This document shows positions 18,430-28,784 of a DNA stretch of 64,000 nt, in pieces. Source of the stretch: Xylophilus sp. (GTDB lineage: Bacteria; Pseudomonadota; Gammaproteobacteria; Burkholderiales; Burkholderiaceae_C). The notes below the pieces were generated by a model. It saw only the letters and a list, made by a program, of their open reading frames with translations. It had not been told where the DNA came from and searched no databases. The stretch spans positions 1 to 64,000 of the forward strand of contig WNDY01000007.1 in the NCBI GenBank assembly GCA_009914555.1, given 5' to 3'. Each line of letters opens with the position of its first letter. The first letter of the stretch is position 1. The translations under genes and the position numbers were made by a program.

Positions 18430-19029
18430 ATGACCCCAGACACCGACGACCCCACCCCGGCCGCGACCGCGGAGCCGCGCAACTCCTTCCTGGAGGAAAA
18501 GGCGTTCCGCTCGCGCACCCTGCTGATCTTCGGCGCCATCACCGACGCGGTCGCCGCCGACGTGAGCCGCCGGCTCATCGCGCTCGATGCCGACAGCGCC
18601 GACAAACCGATCGACATCCTCGTGAGCTCGCCCGGCGGCCACCTCGAATCGGGCGACGCGATCCACGACGTCGTGCGCTTCATCAGCGCACCGGTCTACA
18701 TGATCGGCACCGGCTGGGTGGGCAGCGCCGCCACGCACTTGTTCCTCGGCGCGCCGCGCGAGCGCCGCGTGTGCCTGCCCAACACCCGCTTCCTGATCCA
18801 CCAGCCCAGCGGCGGTGCGGGCGGGCAGGCCACCGACATCGCCATCCAGGCCGAGGAGATCATCAAGGCCCGGCGGCGCATCGCGCACGAGATCGCGCGC
18901 GAGACCGGCAGACCGCTCGACGCGGTGCTGGCCGACATCGAGCGCGACCGCTGGCTCTCGGCCAGCGAGGCGGTCGACTACGGGCTGGTGTCGCGCGTGG
19001 TCGAGCACAAGTCCCAGCTGCGGGGCTGA
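18430..19029 (+). CDS. ClpP-like serine protease subunit
   Basis: A 199-residue ClpP-fold protein. The oxyanion and substrate region DILVSSPGGHLESGD is present. The likely nucleophile Ser lies in GWVGSAATHLFLGA, where classical ClpP has GQAASMGA. The His is in FLIHQPSGG, and TDIAIQAEEI completes the fold. It has no propeptide and no neighbouring ClpX or ClpA gene. Some ClpP2-type homologues form mixed rings or act without a dedicated ATPase. It lies between the LLM and receptor genes without apparent functional link. Confidence 0.88.
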   Translation: MTPDTDDPTPAATAEPRNSFLEEKAFRSRTLLIFGAITDAVAADVSRRLIALDADSADKPIDILVSSPGGHLESGDAIHDVVRFISAPVYMIGTGWVGSAATHLFLGAPRERRVCLPNTRFLIHQPSGGAGGQATDIAIQAEEIIKARRRIAHEIARETGRPLDAVLADIERDRWLSASEAVDYGLVSRVVEHKSQLRG

Positions 19030-19143
19030 CCGGCAGGCCGGCGGGCCGGGGTGATATGAATATCCGGTTTCCGACGTTCCCCGCCGCGGGCGGGCTGGCT
19101 ACCGTGCGGGCTTGCCCATTACCAATGAAAGAACCCTGCCGCC

Positions 19144-20118
19144 ATGCCGAACGACCATCGCTTCCCTTCCCTTGACCTGACCCGCCGCCGGCTCGTGGCC
19201 GGTGCCGGCGCACTGGCCTTCGGCGCTCCCGCCCTGGCGCAGCAACCGCCGGGCCGGACGCTGCGCATCGGCTACCAGAAGTACGGCAGCCTCGTGCTGC
19301 TCAAGGGCGACGGCGGGCTGGAAAAGCAGTTGGCCGCACAGGGAACGTCGGTGACCTGGACCGAGTTCCCGGGCGGCCCGCAGCTGCTGGAAGCCCTCAA
19401 TGTCGGCGCGATCGACTTCGGCTCGACCGGCGAGGCGCCGCCGGTGTTCGCCCAGGCCGCCGGCGCCGACCTGGTCTACGTCGGCGTGGAGCCGCCCTCG
19501 CCCGCCGGCGAGGCCATCCTGGTCAAGGCCGATTCACCGATCCGCACCGTGGCCGACCTCAAGGGCAGGCGCATCGCCTTCAACAAGGGCTCCAACGTGC
19601 ACTACCTGCTGGTCAAGGCGCTCGAAGCGGCCGGCGTGCAGTACGGCGAGGTCCAGGCCACCTTTCTCGCACCGGCCGACGGCCGCGCGGCCTTCGCCAG
19701 CGGCAGCGTCGATGCCTGGGCGATCTGGGACCCGTTCCTGGCCGCGGCCGAGAAGCAGCTGCCCACACGCACCCTGCGCGACGGCCAGGGCCTGGTCAGC
19801 AACTACCAGTTCTACCTGGCCTCGCGCAGGTACGCCCAGGCCCATCCGCAGGTGGTGTCGCTCGCGCTGCGCGAGCTCGACCGCACAGGCAGGTGGGCCA
19901 AGGCCCACCTGCCCGAGGCCGCGAAGCAGATCGCGCCGCTGATCGGCCTCACGCCCGAGATCACGCAGCTGGCGCTGGGCCGCCAGGGCTATGGCGCGGC
20001 GCCGCTGGGCGCCGAGGTGACGGCGCAGCAGCAGGCCGTGGCCGATGCGTTCTTCCAGCTCAGGCTGATCCCGAAGCCGGTGAAGGTGGCCGACGCGGTC
20101 TGGCAGGCCCGGGGCTGA
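19144..20118 (+). CDS. Sulfonate/taurine-type ABC transporter substrate-binding protein
   Basis: A 324-residue periplasmic receptor of the SsuA/TauA family. The N-terminus has a Tat-like TRRRLVAGAGALAFGAPALA signal. The mature part shows IGYQKYGSLVLLKG, the GSTGEAPPVFAQAAGADLVYV ligand cleft and RIAFNKGSNVHYLLVKALE. No permease or ATPase gene is adjacent, so it may use the ABC transporter encoded at 40.97-42.6 kb or one elsewhere. Its ligand is inferred to be a sulfonate or similar anion. Confidence 0.92.
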   Translation: MPNDHRFPSLDLTRRRLVAGAGALAFGAPALAQQPPGRTLRIGYQKYGSLVLLKGDGGLEKQLAAQGTSVTWTEFPGGPQLLEALNVGAIDFGSTGEAPPVFAQAAGADLVYVGVEPPSPAGEAILVKADSPIRTVADLKGRRIAFNKGSNVHYLLVKALEAAGVQYGEVQATFLAPADGRAAFASGSVDAWAIWDPFLAAAEKQLPTRTLRDGQGLVSNYQFYLASRRYAQAHPQVVSLALRELDRTGRWAKAHLPEAAKQIAPLIGLTPEITQLALGRQGYGAAPLGAEVTAQQQAVADAFFQLRLIPKPVKVADAVWQARG

Positions 20119-20131
20119 CGCGCCGGCCGGC

Positions 20132-20156
20132 CCGACCGCCGGCAGCCGGCGGTTGG
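20132..20156 (+). terminator. Hairpin after the sulfonate-receptor gene
   Basis: CCGACCGCCGGC (20132-20143) and GCCGGCGGTTGG (20145-20156) form a nearly perfect 12-bp inverted repeat 13 bases after the stop at 20118. No T-run follows, so it may be a weak or Rho-assisted terminator, or an mRNA-stabilising hairpin. Confidence 0.45.
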
Positions 20157-20259
20157 GGCAGTGTGGCGGAAATTCGACGAAAGATGACCGACAGGCGAAA
20201 GACAGACACACGTGGCTCCCGTACCCTCCCTGTCTCCTCTCGCACGCACCGCCGCTTCC

Positions 20260-21534
20260 ATGACCGACAAGACCGCCACGCTCGGCAGCCTGCCACTGCC
20301 AGCCTCGTCCTCATCCCCCGCCACCGTCTCCGGCGCGGACACCCGCCCGCAGGGCTTCCTGCTGCGCATCGTCGGCGCAGCGGCCTTCGCGCACCTGCTC
20401 AACGACCTGATCCAGGCGATGCTGCCGTCGGTCTATCCGATGCTCAAGGACCAGTTCTCGCTGAGCTTCGGGCAGATCGGCATGATTGCGTTGACCTACC
20501 AGGTGACGGCATCGCTGCTCCAGCCGTGGATCGGCCTTTATACCGACAAGCATCCCAAACCCTACCTGCTGCCCTCGGGCATGGTGATGACGGCGCTGGG
20601 CATCGTGCTGCTGGCCACAGCCGGCAGCTATCCGATGCTGCTGGTCGCATCGGCCGTGGTCGGCATCGGCTCGGCCACCTTCCATCCCGAAGCCTCGCGG
20701 GTGGCGCGCATGGCCTCGGGCGGGCGCTTCGGCACGGCGCAGTCGACCTTCCAGGTCGGCGGCAACACCGGCTCGGCCATTGGCCCGCTGCTGACAGCGG
20801 CCATCGTCATCCCGCACGGGCAGCGGGCCATCGCCTGGTTCGTCGTCGTGGCCCTGGTCGCCATCGGGGTGCTGTCGCGCCTGACCGGCTGGACGCTGGC
20901 CCACGGCCAGGCGCAGCTCAAGGGGCTGGCGCGCAGCCAGGGCGAGGGCCTGAGCGGCCGCCGCATCGTGCAGGCCATCGTGGTGATCTGCATCCTGATG
21001 TTCGCCAAGTTCGTCTACATCGCCTCGTTCACCAACTACTTCACCTTCTACCTGATCCAGCGCTTCGGCCTGGCTGTGCAGGAAAGCCAGATGTTCCTGT
21101 TCCTGTTCCTCGCGTCGGTCGCGCTCGGCACCTTCGCCGGCGGGCCGGTGGGCGACCGCATCGGCCGCAAGGCGGTGATCTGGATCTCCTTTCTCGGCGT
21201 GGCGCCGTTCGCGCTGCTGCTGCCGCATGCCAACCTGTTCTGGACGGCGGTGCTGGCCAGCGTGGTCGGCCTGGTGATGTCCTCGGCCTTCGCGGCGCTG
21301 GTGGTCTATGCGCAGGAGGCCGCGCCGGGCCGCGTGGGCATGGTCTCGGGCCTGATGTTCGGCCTGATGTTCGGCATCGGCGGCATCGGCGCCGCCGGCC
21401 TGGGGCACTTGGCCGACGTGCACGGCATCGTCTGGGTCTACGGCGTGACCTCGTTCCTGCCGCTGCTGGGCCTGGCCACGGCCTTCCTGCCGAGCAACCG
21501 CAAGCGGGCGGACGCCCGTCGGTCGGGCGCGTGA
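20260..21534 (+). CDS. MFS efflux pump of the Fsr (fosmidomycin resistance) family
   Basis: A 424-residue transporter with about 12 helices. It has HLLNDLIQAMLPSVYPMLKD at the start, the GxxxDxxGRK-like GDRIGRKAV loop, and the STFQVGGNTGSAIGPL segment typical of Fsr pumps. ATG 20260 is preferred over GTG 20212 because the extra 16 residues are not family-like. It probably exports a drug or metabolite by proton antiport. The terminator-like hairpin separates it from the receptor gene. Confidence 0.92.
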   Translation: MTDKTATLGSLPLPASSSSPATVSGADTRPQGFLLRIVGAAAFAHLLNDLIQAMLPSVYPMLKDQFSLSFGQIGMIALTYQVTASLLQPWIGLYTDKHPKPYLLPSGMVMTALGIVLLATAGSYPMLLVASAVVGIGSATFHPEASRVARMASGGRFGTAQSTFQVGGNTGSAIGPLLTAAIVIPHGQRAIAWFVVVALVAIGVLSRLTGWTLAHGQAQLKGLARSQGEGLSGRRIVQAIVVICILMFAKFVYIASFTNYFTFYLIQRFGLAVQESQMFLFLFLASVALGTFAGGPVGDRIGRKAVIWISFLGVAPFALLLPHANLFWTAVLASVVGLVMSSAFAALVVYAQEAAPGRVGMVSGLMFGLMFGIGGIGAAGLGHLADVHGIVWVYGVTSFLPLLGLATAFLPSNRKRADARRSGA

Positions 21535-21754
21535 CGCCCGCATCCGGCACCTGGGCCAGCGCTGCATCGAAGGACGTGCCGCTGGCCCGCCGGGCCTTCG
21601 CTTCGAGGTGTTCGCTTTCCCGGCACAGCATGTCCAGGACCGCATCGCGCGCCTGTTGCGACACCGGAACGCTGCCGGGCCGCGACAGCAGGGCGAACGA
21701 CGCACCGTTGTGCGACGACCGCAAGGCCGCGACCAGTACGTTGGTGTCCACCAA
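21535..21754 (-). pseudogene. PIN-domain toxin remnant fused to an unknown tail
   Basis: From a TTG/GTG at 21754/21751 the frame reads LVDTNVLVAALRSSHNGASF, the unmistakable N-terminus of a PIN-domain ribonuclease. After ~30 residues it switches to an unrelated stretch (ARDAVLDMLCRESEHLEAKA and onward) and then runs on antisense into the MFS gene without its own stop. The central and C-terminal PIN residues are missing, so this is a deletion remnant. The tail may come from another small gene, perhaps an antitoxin. It overlaps the start of neighbouring non-coding sequence only. Confidence 0.5.
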
Positions 21755-21764
21755 ATCACCGGTG

Positions 21765-22670
21765 CTATTTGTCCAGTAAGGGTGGCAGCGCCCGGCGCAT
21801 CTCGATGTGCGCGATGCCGACCTCGTCGAAGGGCTCGCCATGCGGCGCGAAGCCGGCATTGGCATAGAAGCCCTCGGCGCTGCGCTGCGAATGCAGCAGC
21901 AGCGTGTGGTCGCCGCGGGCCCGGGCGGTCTCGACCAGCGCGTCGAGCACGGCCCGGCCGAGGCGGCTGCCGCGCAGGCTGCAGTGCACGGCCATGCGGC
22001 CGATGCGGCCCTCGCCTTGGCCGTGGCGCAGCAGGCGGCCGGTGGCCAGCGGCTGGCCCAGGCGGTTGACGACGACCGCGTGGATGGCCGTGGCGTCGTC
22101 GGCATCCCATTCGTCCTCGGGCGCGATGCCCTGCTCGTCCACGAAGACGGCGGTGCGCACGCGGCCGGCCTGGTTGCCCAGGGCATCCCACGGGCCGGTG
22201 TGCACCGCGTAGACCGGCTCGCCGGCCTCGTAGCCCAGCAGCACGCTGCGCAGCGCGGGCGGCACCGGCTGCGGACGCCGCGCGGCGGGATCGACGTAGA
22301 CGTAGAGCAGTTCGCCGCCAGCCAGCAGCGCATCGCCGCGGAAGACCGCGGCGGCGAACGCGATCGACGAGCGGCCGATGCGCTCGCAGCGCAGCGCGAT
22401 GTCGAGCTGGTCGTCGTAGAAGGCCGGCGCGTGGTATTCGACCGCGGCCTTCTTCAGGTACAGGTCGCCGCCCAGCGCCTCCATGCTCTCGGCGTAGGGC
22501 AGCGCCAGCGCGCGCCAGTAGCCGCCCATGGCGGCGTCGAGGTACAGCAGGTAGTGGCCGCTGAAGACGATTTTCTGCATGTCGACCTCGGCCCTGCGCA
22601 CGCGCAGGCGGTGGAAGAAGCGGAAGTCGCCGCGGCGCAGCCGGGATGCAGGCACAGGGGTCTCGGTCAT
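21765..22670 (-). CDS. Fusion of a hotdog acyl-CoA thioesterase and a GNAT acetyltransferase
   Basis: A 301-residue two-domain protein. Residues ~10-140 are a YbgC/FadM-like thioesterase (RRAEVDMQKIVFSGHYLLYL, with the conserved early Asp region, and YHAPAFYDDQLDI). Residues ~160-300 form an ElaA-like GNAT domain (RTAVFVDEQGIAPEDEWD, RIGRMAVHCSLRGSRLGRAV, GFYANAGFAPHGEPF). ATG 22670 gives the natural hotdog start; upstream codons are not family-like. It would hydrolyse an acyl-CoA and transfer an acyl group. Whether the two steps are coupled is unknown. The esterase gene lies 14 bp upstream. Confidence 0.88.
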   Translation of the reverse strand: MTETPVPASRLRRGDFRFFHRLRVRRAEVDMQKIVFSGHYLLYLDAAMGGYWRALALPYAESMEALGGDLYLKKAAVEYHAPAFYDDQLDIALRCERIGRSSIAFAAAVFRGDALLAGGELLYVYVDPAARRPQPVPPALRSVLLGYEAGEPVYAVHTGPWDALGNQAGRVRTAVFVDEQGIAPEDEWDADDATAIHAVVVNRLGQPLATGRLLRHGQGEGRIGRMAVHCSLRGSRLGRAVLDALVETARARGDHTLLLHSQRSAEGFYANAGFAPHGEPFDEVGIAHIEMRRALPPLLDK

Positions 22671-22684
22671 GGAGATGTCCGCGG

Positions 22685-23626
22685 TCAGAAGAAGGCCGTG
22701 CGCAGCGCACGCGCGGCATCGGCCTGGGCGGTGCGCGCCTCGGGAATGGCGCGCCCCATCTTGATGAATTCGTGCGTCACGCCGCGGTAGATCTCCAGGT
22801 CCACCGGCACGCCGGCGGCGCGCAGCTTGTCGGCATAGGCGCTGCCCTCGTCCACCAGCGGATCGCATTCGGCGAGGCCCACCCAGGCCGGTGCCACACC
22901 TTCGACGTCGTCGGCATTCAGCGGGGCGAAGCGCCAGTCATCGCGGTCGGCGCGGCTGCGCACGTACTGCGCGAAGAACCAGGAGATCGATGCCTCGCCC
23001 AGTACGGGGCCGTCGGCGAAGCGCCGGTGCGAGGGCGTGTCCTGGTGGGCGGTGGTGCCGGGGTAGATCAGCAGCTGCAGCGCCAGCGGCAGGCCGGCGT
23101 CGCGCGCCAGGATGGCGTTGACCGCGGCCAGCGTGCCGCCGGCGCTGTCGCCACCCACGGCCAGCCGGGCCGGGTCGGCGCCGAGCGTGGCGGCGTTGCC
23201 CGCGAGCCAGGCGAGCGCATCCCAGGCGTCGTTCGCCGCGGTCGGGAACTTGTGCTCCGGCGCGAGCCGGTAGTCCAGCGATACGACCATGCAGCCGGCC
23301 TGGCGGGCCAGTTCGCGGCACAGCGTGTCATGCGTCTCGATGCTGCCGATGGTGAAGCCACCCCCGTGGGTATACAGCAGCAGCGGAAGCGGGCCGCCCG
23401 TTTGCGGGGCATACAGGCGGGCCGGCAGGCCGTGGCCGTCGCGCGCGGGGAGGGTGAGGTCTTCGACGCGCGGCAGCGCCGGGCGGGGGATTTCGAGCAC
23501 GTCGGCGCCGAGCGCGTAGGCCTTGCGCGCAGCGGCGGGCGGCAGGCTGTGCAGCGGCGCTCGGCCGGCGCGCTCCATGCGGTCGATCACGCTGCGCATC
23601 TGCGGTGTCAGAGCGGTAGAAGTCAT
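22685..23626 (-). CDS. Alpha/beta hydrolase, hormone-sensitive-lipase (family IV) esterase
   Basis: A 313-residue esterase. It has the oxyanion-hole motif HGGGFTIGS, the nucleophile in GGDSAGG (consensus GDSAGG), the acid in ECDPLVDEG and the final His in GVTHEFIKMGR. These are the marks of bacterial HSL-like carboxylesterases, which hydrolyse short-chain esters. It is cytoplasmic with no signal peptide. The thioesterase-GNAT gene follows after 14 bp, so the two may be cotranscribed. Confidence 0.94.
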   Translation of the reverse strand: MTSTALTPQMRSVIDRMERAGRAPLHSLPPAAARKAYALGADVLEIPRPALPRVEDLTLPARDGHGLPARLYAPQTGGPLPLLLYTHGGGFTIGSIETHDTLCRELARQAGCMVVSLDYRLAPEHKFPTAANDAWDALAWLAGNAATLGADPARLAVGGDSAGGTLAAVNAILARDAGLPLALQLLIYPGTTAHQDTPSHRRFADGPVLGEASISWFFAQYVRSRADRDDWRFAPLNADDVEGVAPAWVGLAECDPLVDEGSAYADKLRAAGVPVDLEIYRGVTHEFIKMGRAIPEARTAQADAARALRTAFF

Positions 23627-23683
23627 CCGCCAAGCATAGGCGCGCGAGGGACCGGGCGTGACGAAAAAGCAGTGTTTCCAGGT

Positions 23684-24562
23684 TCAGCGGAAGCTGGCCC
23701 GCACCGGCGCGGCGCCCGGCAGGCCGTCGTAGCGCACGCTGATCGACTGGCCGGGCCGGGGCGGCATCAGCGGCGAGAACGAGCCCAGGCTGACCACGTC
23801 GCCCGGCTGCAGGGCGAGGTTCTCGCGCTGCAGCGCATCGGCGATCCAGATGACCGCGTTGAGCGGATGGCCCAGGATGTCGCTGCCCCTGCCCTGGGCC
23901 AGCGTGGCGCCGCTGCCGTCGCTGACCACCACGGCCATGTCGCGCAGCGCATCGAGCAGCGCATAGCGCTCGGCCCGCAGCTTCGGGATGGCGATCGGCG
24001 CACCGGCCACGCCCAGGCGGGCGCCGACGTTGATCGCGGCCACGCCGGGGCCGTCGAGCTGCAGCGGCGACTCGACCACGAGGTCGGGCATCTCGATGAA
24101 AGGAATGATGCGGTCGATGCTGGCCAGCACCTCGGCCGGGGTGCGGGCGCTGTTGATGCGCGCGTCCCTCACCCGCACCAGCAGGTCGGCCTCGAACAGC
24201 GGCCGGGCGCCGAAGGCCGCGTCGACCGTGGCGCCGTTGGCCAGCACCATGCCCTGGTAGAGCTTGCCCCAGACGGGCTTGTCGTAGTGGAAGCGCTGCT
24301 GCACCGCGGTGCTGGTCAGCCCGGCCTTGTAGCCGATGACCTTGCCATGGCGCTGCGCCAGCCAGGCGTTGAACTTGTCGCGGGTACAGGCGGCATCGGC
24401 TTCGCTCAGGCCGGCGGGCGTGGGGGCCGGCGTGCGGGCCTCGTAGCTCGACGCCAGGACGGCGACCTGCGCGTCGCTCAGGCATTCGGCGGTCGCGGCG
24501 GCCGCGCCGAGGAAGGCCACCACGGCGACGGCAGCGGACGGCAGGCGGCGGAACAAAGGCAT
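23684..24562 (-). CDS. Exported 2-keto-4-pentenoate hydratase/FAH-like protein
   Basis: A 292-residue protein whose mature region resembles MhpD-type hydratases: HGKVIGYKAGLTS, FEADLLVRVRD, FIEMPDLVVE, GHPLNAVIWIADAL and QPGDVVSLGSFSPL. Unlike cytoplasmic members it begins with a signal peptide (PSAAVAVVAFLGAAAATA, cleavage before ECLSD) and has Cys residues near the mature N-terminus (ECLSD and AACTRDK) that could pair. Metal-binding Glu residues appear present. A periplasmic hydratase or decarboxylase role is inferred from sequence; its substrate is unknown. Confidence 0.85.
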   Translation of the reverse strand: MPLFRRLPSAAVAVVAFLGAAAATAECLSDAQVAVLASSYEARTPAPTPAGLSEADAACTRDKFNAWLAQRHGKVIGYKAGLTSTAVQQRFHYDKPVWGKLYQGMVLANGATVDAAFGARPLFEADLLVRVRDARINSARTPAEVLASIDRIIPFIEMPDLVVESPLQLDGPGVAAINVGARLGVAGAPIAIPKLRAERYALLDALRDMAVVVSDGSGATLAQGRGSDILGHPLNAVIWIADALQRENLALQPGDVVSLGSFSPLMPPRPGQSISVRYDGLPGAAPVRASFR

Positions 24563-24655
24563 GGGACGGTCTCCTGGGAAGGCTGGCGGCACGCCGGACA
24601 AGCGCCACGGCGATCCTACGCCGGCTCGCCTCCGCCGTGGGGGATCGCCACGAAA

Positions 24656-24721
24656 TAAGGGGTATTCCTTTATAGGCCTTATGCAGCGGTCGACCGGTAT
24701 AATTACTCCTGGGTATATATA
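24656..24721 (-). repeat. Intergenic repeat copy 3 (diverged)
   Basis: On the minus strand it reads ATACCCAGGAGTAATT, a CGGTCGACCG palindrome flanked by TTAT/ATAA, AAGGCCTATA and a right box AATACCCC. It is more AT-rich than the other copies. It lies just downstream of the HDOD stop and upstream of the hydratase gene, and it includes TATATAT, which could act as a promoter -10 element. Confidence 0.6.
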
Positions 24722-24732
24722 GCTCTTCTCTT

Positions 24733-25557
24733 CTAATGGCGGTCCTGCGCCCCCGTCCAGTCGAACGGATCCTGCTGGAGCACCATGTCGATGTCGAGGG
24801 AGAGCGCCAGTCCCACTTCGGCCGGGAACGAGACGGTCATCTCGCGCTCGCCCAGCCCGCTGCTGCGCGCGCGGGCGCACCAGCTGGCCAGGTGGACGAC
24901 GCCGGCCAGCGGTTCGTAGCTGTCGCTGTCGAACGGCGCGTGCTGGTGTTCGAGCGCATCGATCACGGTGGCCGGCAGCTGCCAGTGCCGTGCCAGGGCA
25001 GCGCTCACCTGCGCATAGCTGTGGCCGAACAGCCGCTGCTCGGCGCGGGCGCGGCGCGGGTCCAGCGGGCCGGCCAGCGCGTCGACGCGCAGCATGCGCG
25101 CCGGCTCGGCCCGCACCATCGCCAGTTCGCCCAGCGCATGCAGCAGGCCGGCGGTGGCGGCCGCCGTCTGGTCCTGGTGGACCAGCCCGGCGAGCGAGCG
25201 CACCTGCCGCGCCACGCGCCGGCTGTAGCGCCAGAACTGCCGCAGGTCCACCCCCGGCACGGCCTGCAGCGAACCGCCGACCGGCACCGCCGCGACCACG
25301 CCGCGCAGCTGCTCGCGGCTGAGCAGCGCCAGCGCCTGCGGCACGCCGGCCACCTGGCGCTGGAGGAGGAAGTCGGGCGCGTTGGCCCGCTGCAGGATGC
25401 GCGCGGCCAGCACCGGGTCGCCGGCGACGAGCTGGTTGATGCGCTGCAGGTCCAGGCCCTCGGCGCCCGGGCGGTCCAGCTCGGCCAGCAGCAGCGCGAC
25501 GGTGCGCGGGATGCTGGGCAGGGCCGCCTCGACAGCCAGAAAGATGGAGGAATCCAT
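24733..25557 (-). CDS. HDOD domain protein
   Basis: A 274-residue HDOD protein of the HD-related family found in bacterial signalling. It shows LPSIPRTVALLLAELDRPGA at the start, INQLVAGDPVLAARILQRAN, and LLHALGELAMVRAE in the position of the degenerate HD site, then FGHSYAQVSAALARHW. HDOD domains lack phosphohydrolase residues and act in signalling or regulation. No receiver or GGDEF partner is fused or adjacent. The PIN toxin gene ends 11 bp upstream. Confidence 0.92.
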   Translation of the reverse strand: MDSSIFLAVEAALPSIPRTVALLLAELDRPGAEGLDLQRINQLVAGDPVLAARILQRANAPDFLLQRQVAGVPQALALLSREQLRGVVAAVPVGGSLQAVPGVDLRQFWRYSRRVARQVRSLAGLVHQDQTAAATAGLLHALGELAMVRAEPARMLRVDALAGPLDPRRARAEQRLFGHSYAQVSAALARHWQLPATVIDALEHQHAPFDSDSYEPLAGVVHLASWCARARSSGLGEREMTVSFPAEVGLALSLDIDMVLQQDPFDWTGAQDRH

Positions 25558-25568
25558 GGCCGCGGACG

Positions 25569-25979
25569 CTACGCAGCAGTGGCCGGCGGCTGCACCGCCA
25601 GCCGCCGGGCGCGCACGGCGAAGCGATCGTCGAAGGTGGCAAGTTCGTCGCAGTCTGCCGACAGCGCCAGATGCCGTGCATCGGCGATGTCGAAACCGGT
25701 CGCCGCCTGGCGCAGCGCGGCCTGCCAGGCAGCCGCATGCTGCCACGCCATGCCGGGCAGGCCGTGCAGGTGCCGGAAGGCGCGCAGGACGTCTTGCCCG
25801 GCAACGCCGGCGGAGCGCAGCACCCAGGCCAGTTCCAGCCCGACGGTGACCGGCACGAAGTACCGCGCGCCCGATTCGAGCAGGCGCGCGGCGCGCTCGG
25901 CCTGCGCCTCGTCGTCGGCGGGCAGGTAGCGCGCGAGGACGTTGGTGTCCAGCGCGATCCTGCGGGCCTCGTCAGCCAT
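25569..25979 (-). CDS. PIN-domain toxin (VapC-like ribonuclease)
   Basis: A 136-residue PIN nuclease. The acidic site is complete: Asp in ALDTNVLARYL, Glu in VGLELAWVLR, Asp in GFDIADARHL and Asp in ATFDDRF. It should cleave RNA with Mg2+ or Mn2+. ATG 25979 overlaps the end of the antitoxin frame by 8 nt, a typical toxin-antitoxin layout. Its antitoxin is frameshifted, so the pair may be unbalanced or wrongly assembled. Confidence 0.92.
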   Translation of the reverse strand: MADEARRIALDTNVLARYLPADDEAQAERAARLLESGARYFVPVTVGLELAWVLRSAGVAGQDVLRAFRHLHGLPGMAWQHAAAWQAALRQAATGFDIADARHLALSADCDELATFDDRFAVRARRLAVQPPATAA

Positions 25980-26231
25980 GGGTCTGCCGGTCACCCTCGC
26001 CGACGGCGCGCAGCAGCGCGGCATCGTCGCCGTCCTGGTCGCGCACCAGACCCCTGAGGACGACGCGCACCGTCGTCGGCTCCGCACGCGCTATCGGCAT
26101 CAGCACGAGCTCACCGGCAGGCGTGAGCCGGGCTTCCACCCGTCCTGCGCGGCCAGTCCCGCCTGGCGCACGAGCGTGGCGGGCAGGCGCACGGCGAGGC
26201 TGTTGCCCCAGCGGGCGATGTGCAGCGGCAT
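25972..26231 (-). pseudogene. AbrB/MazE-type antitoxin with a single-base frameshift
   Basis: The N-terminus MPLHIARWGNSLAVRLPATL is a textbook AbrB/MazE DNA-binding start. After QAGLAAQDG the frame runs into a premature stop at 26100. One base out of frame, the family C-terminus continues as EARLTPAGELVLMPIARAEP to TGA 25974-25972, overlapping the PIN start. Restoring one G in the GGG run at 26139-26141 (minus strand) would give an intact antitoxin of about 86 residues. It is either a real inactivation, a slippage site or a sequencing error. Confidence 0.85.
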
Positions 26232-26274
26232 GACGTTCTCCAATGCGATGGGAAGGCGGATGGCGCCAATGTAT

Positions 26275-28689
<2,415 letters not shown>

Positions 28690-28784
28690 GGAGGCGAGCG
28701 GCGCGGACACGGAAAAACGAAGCGGGCAAGTGTGCCATAGCGCTACGGCCGCATCCGGATGAATTGGGGTAGCATGGCCGGACC

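Noticed and set aside
19030-19143. GC-rich stretch (GGCAGGCCGGCGGGCCGG) as a terminator after the ClpP-like gene
   Set aside because: The inverted repeat is imperfect and overlaps the run of G/C found throughout the genome; no T-run follows.
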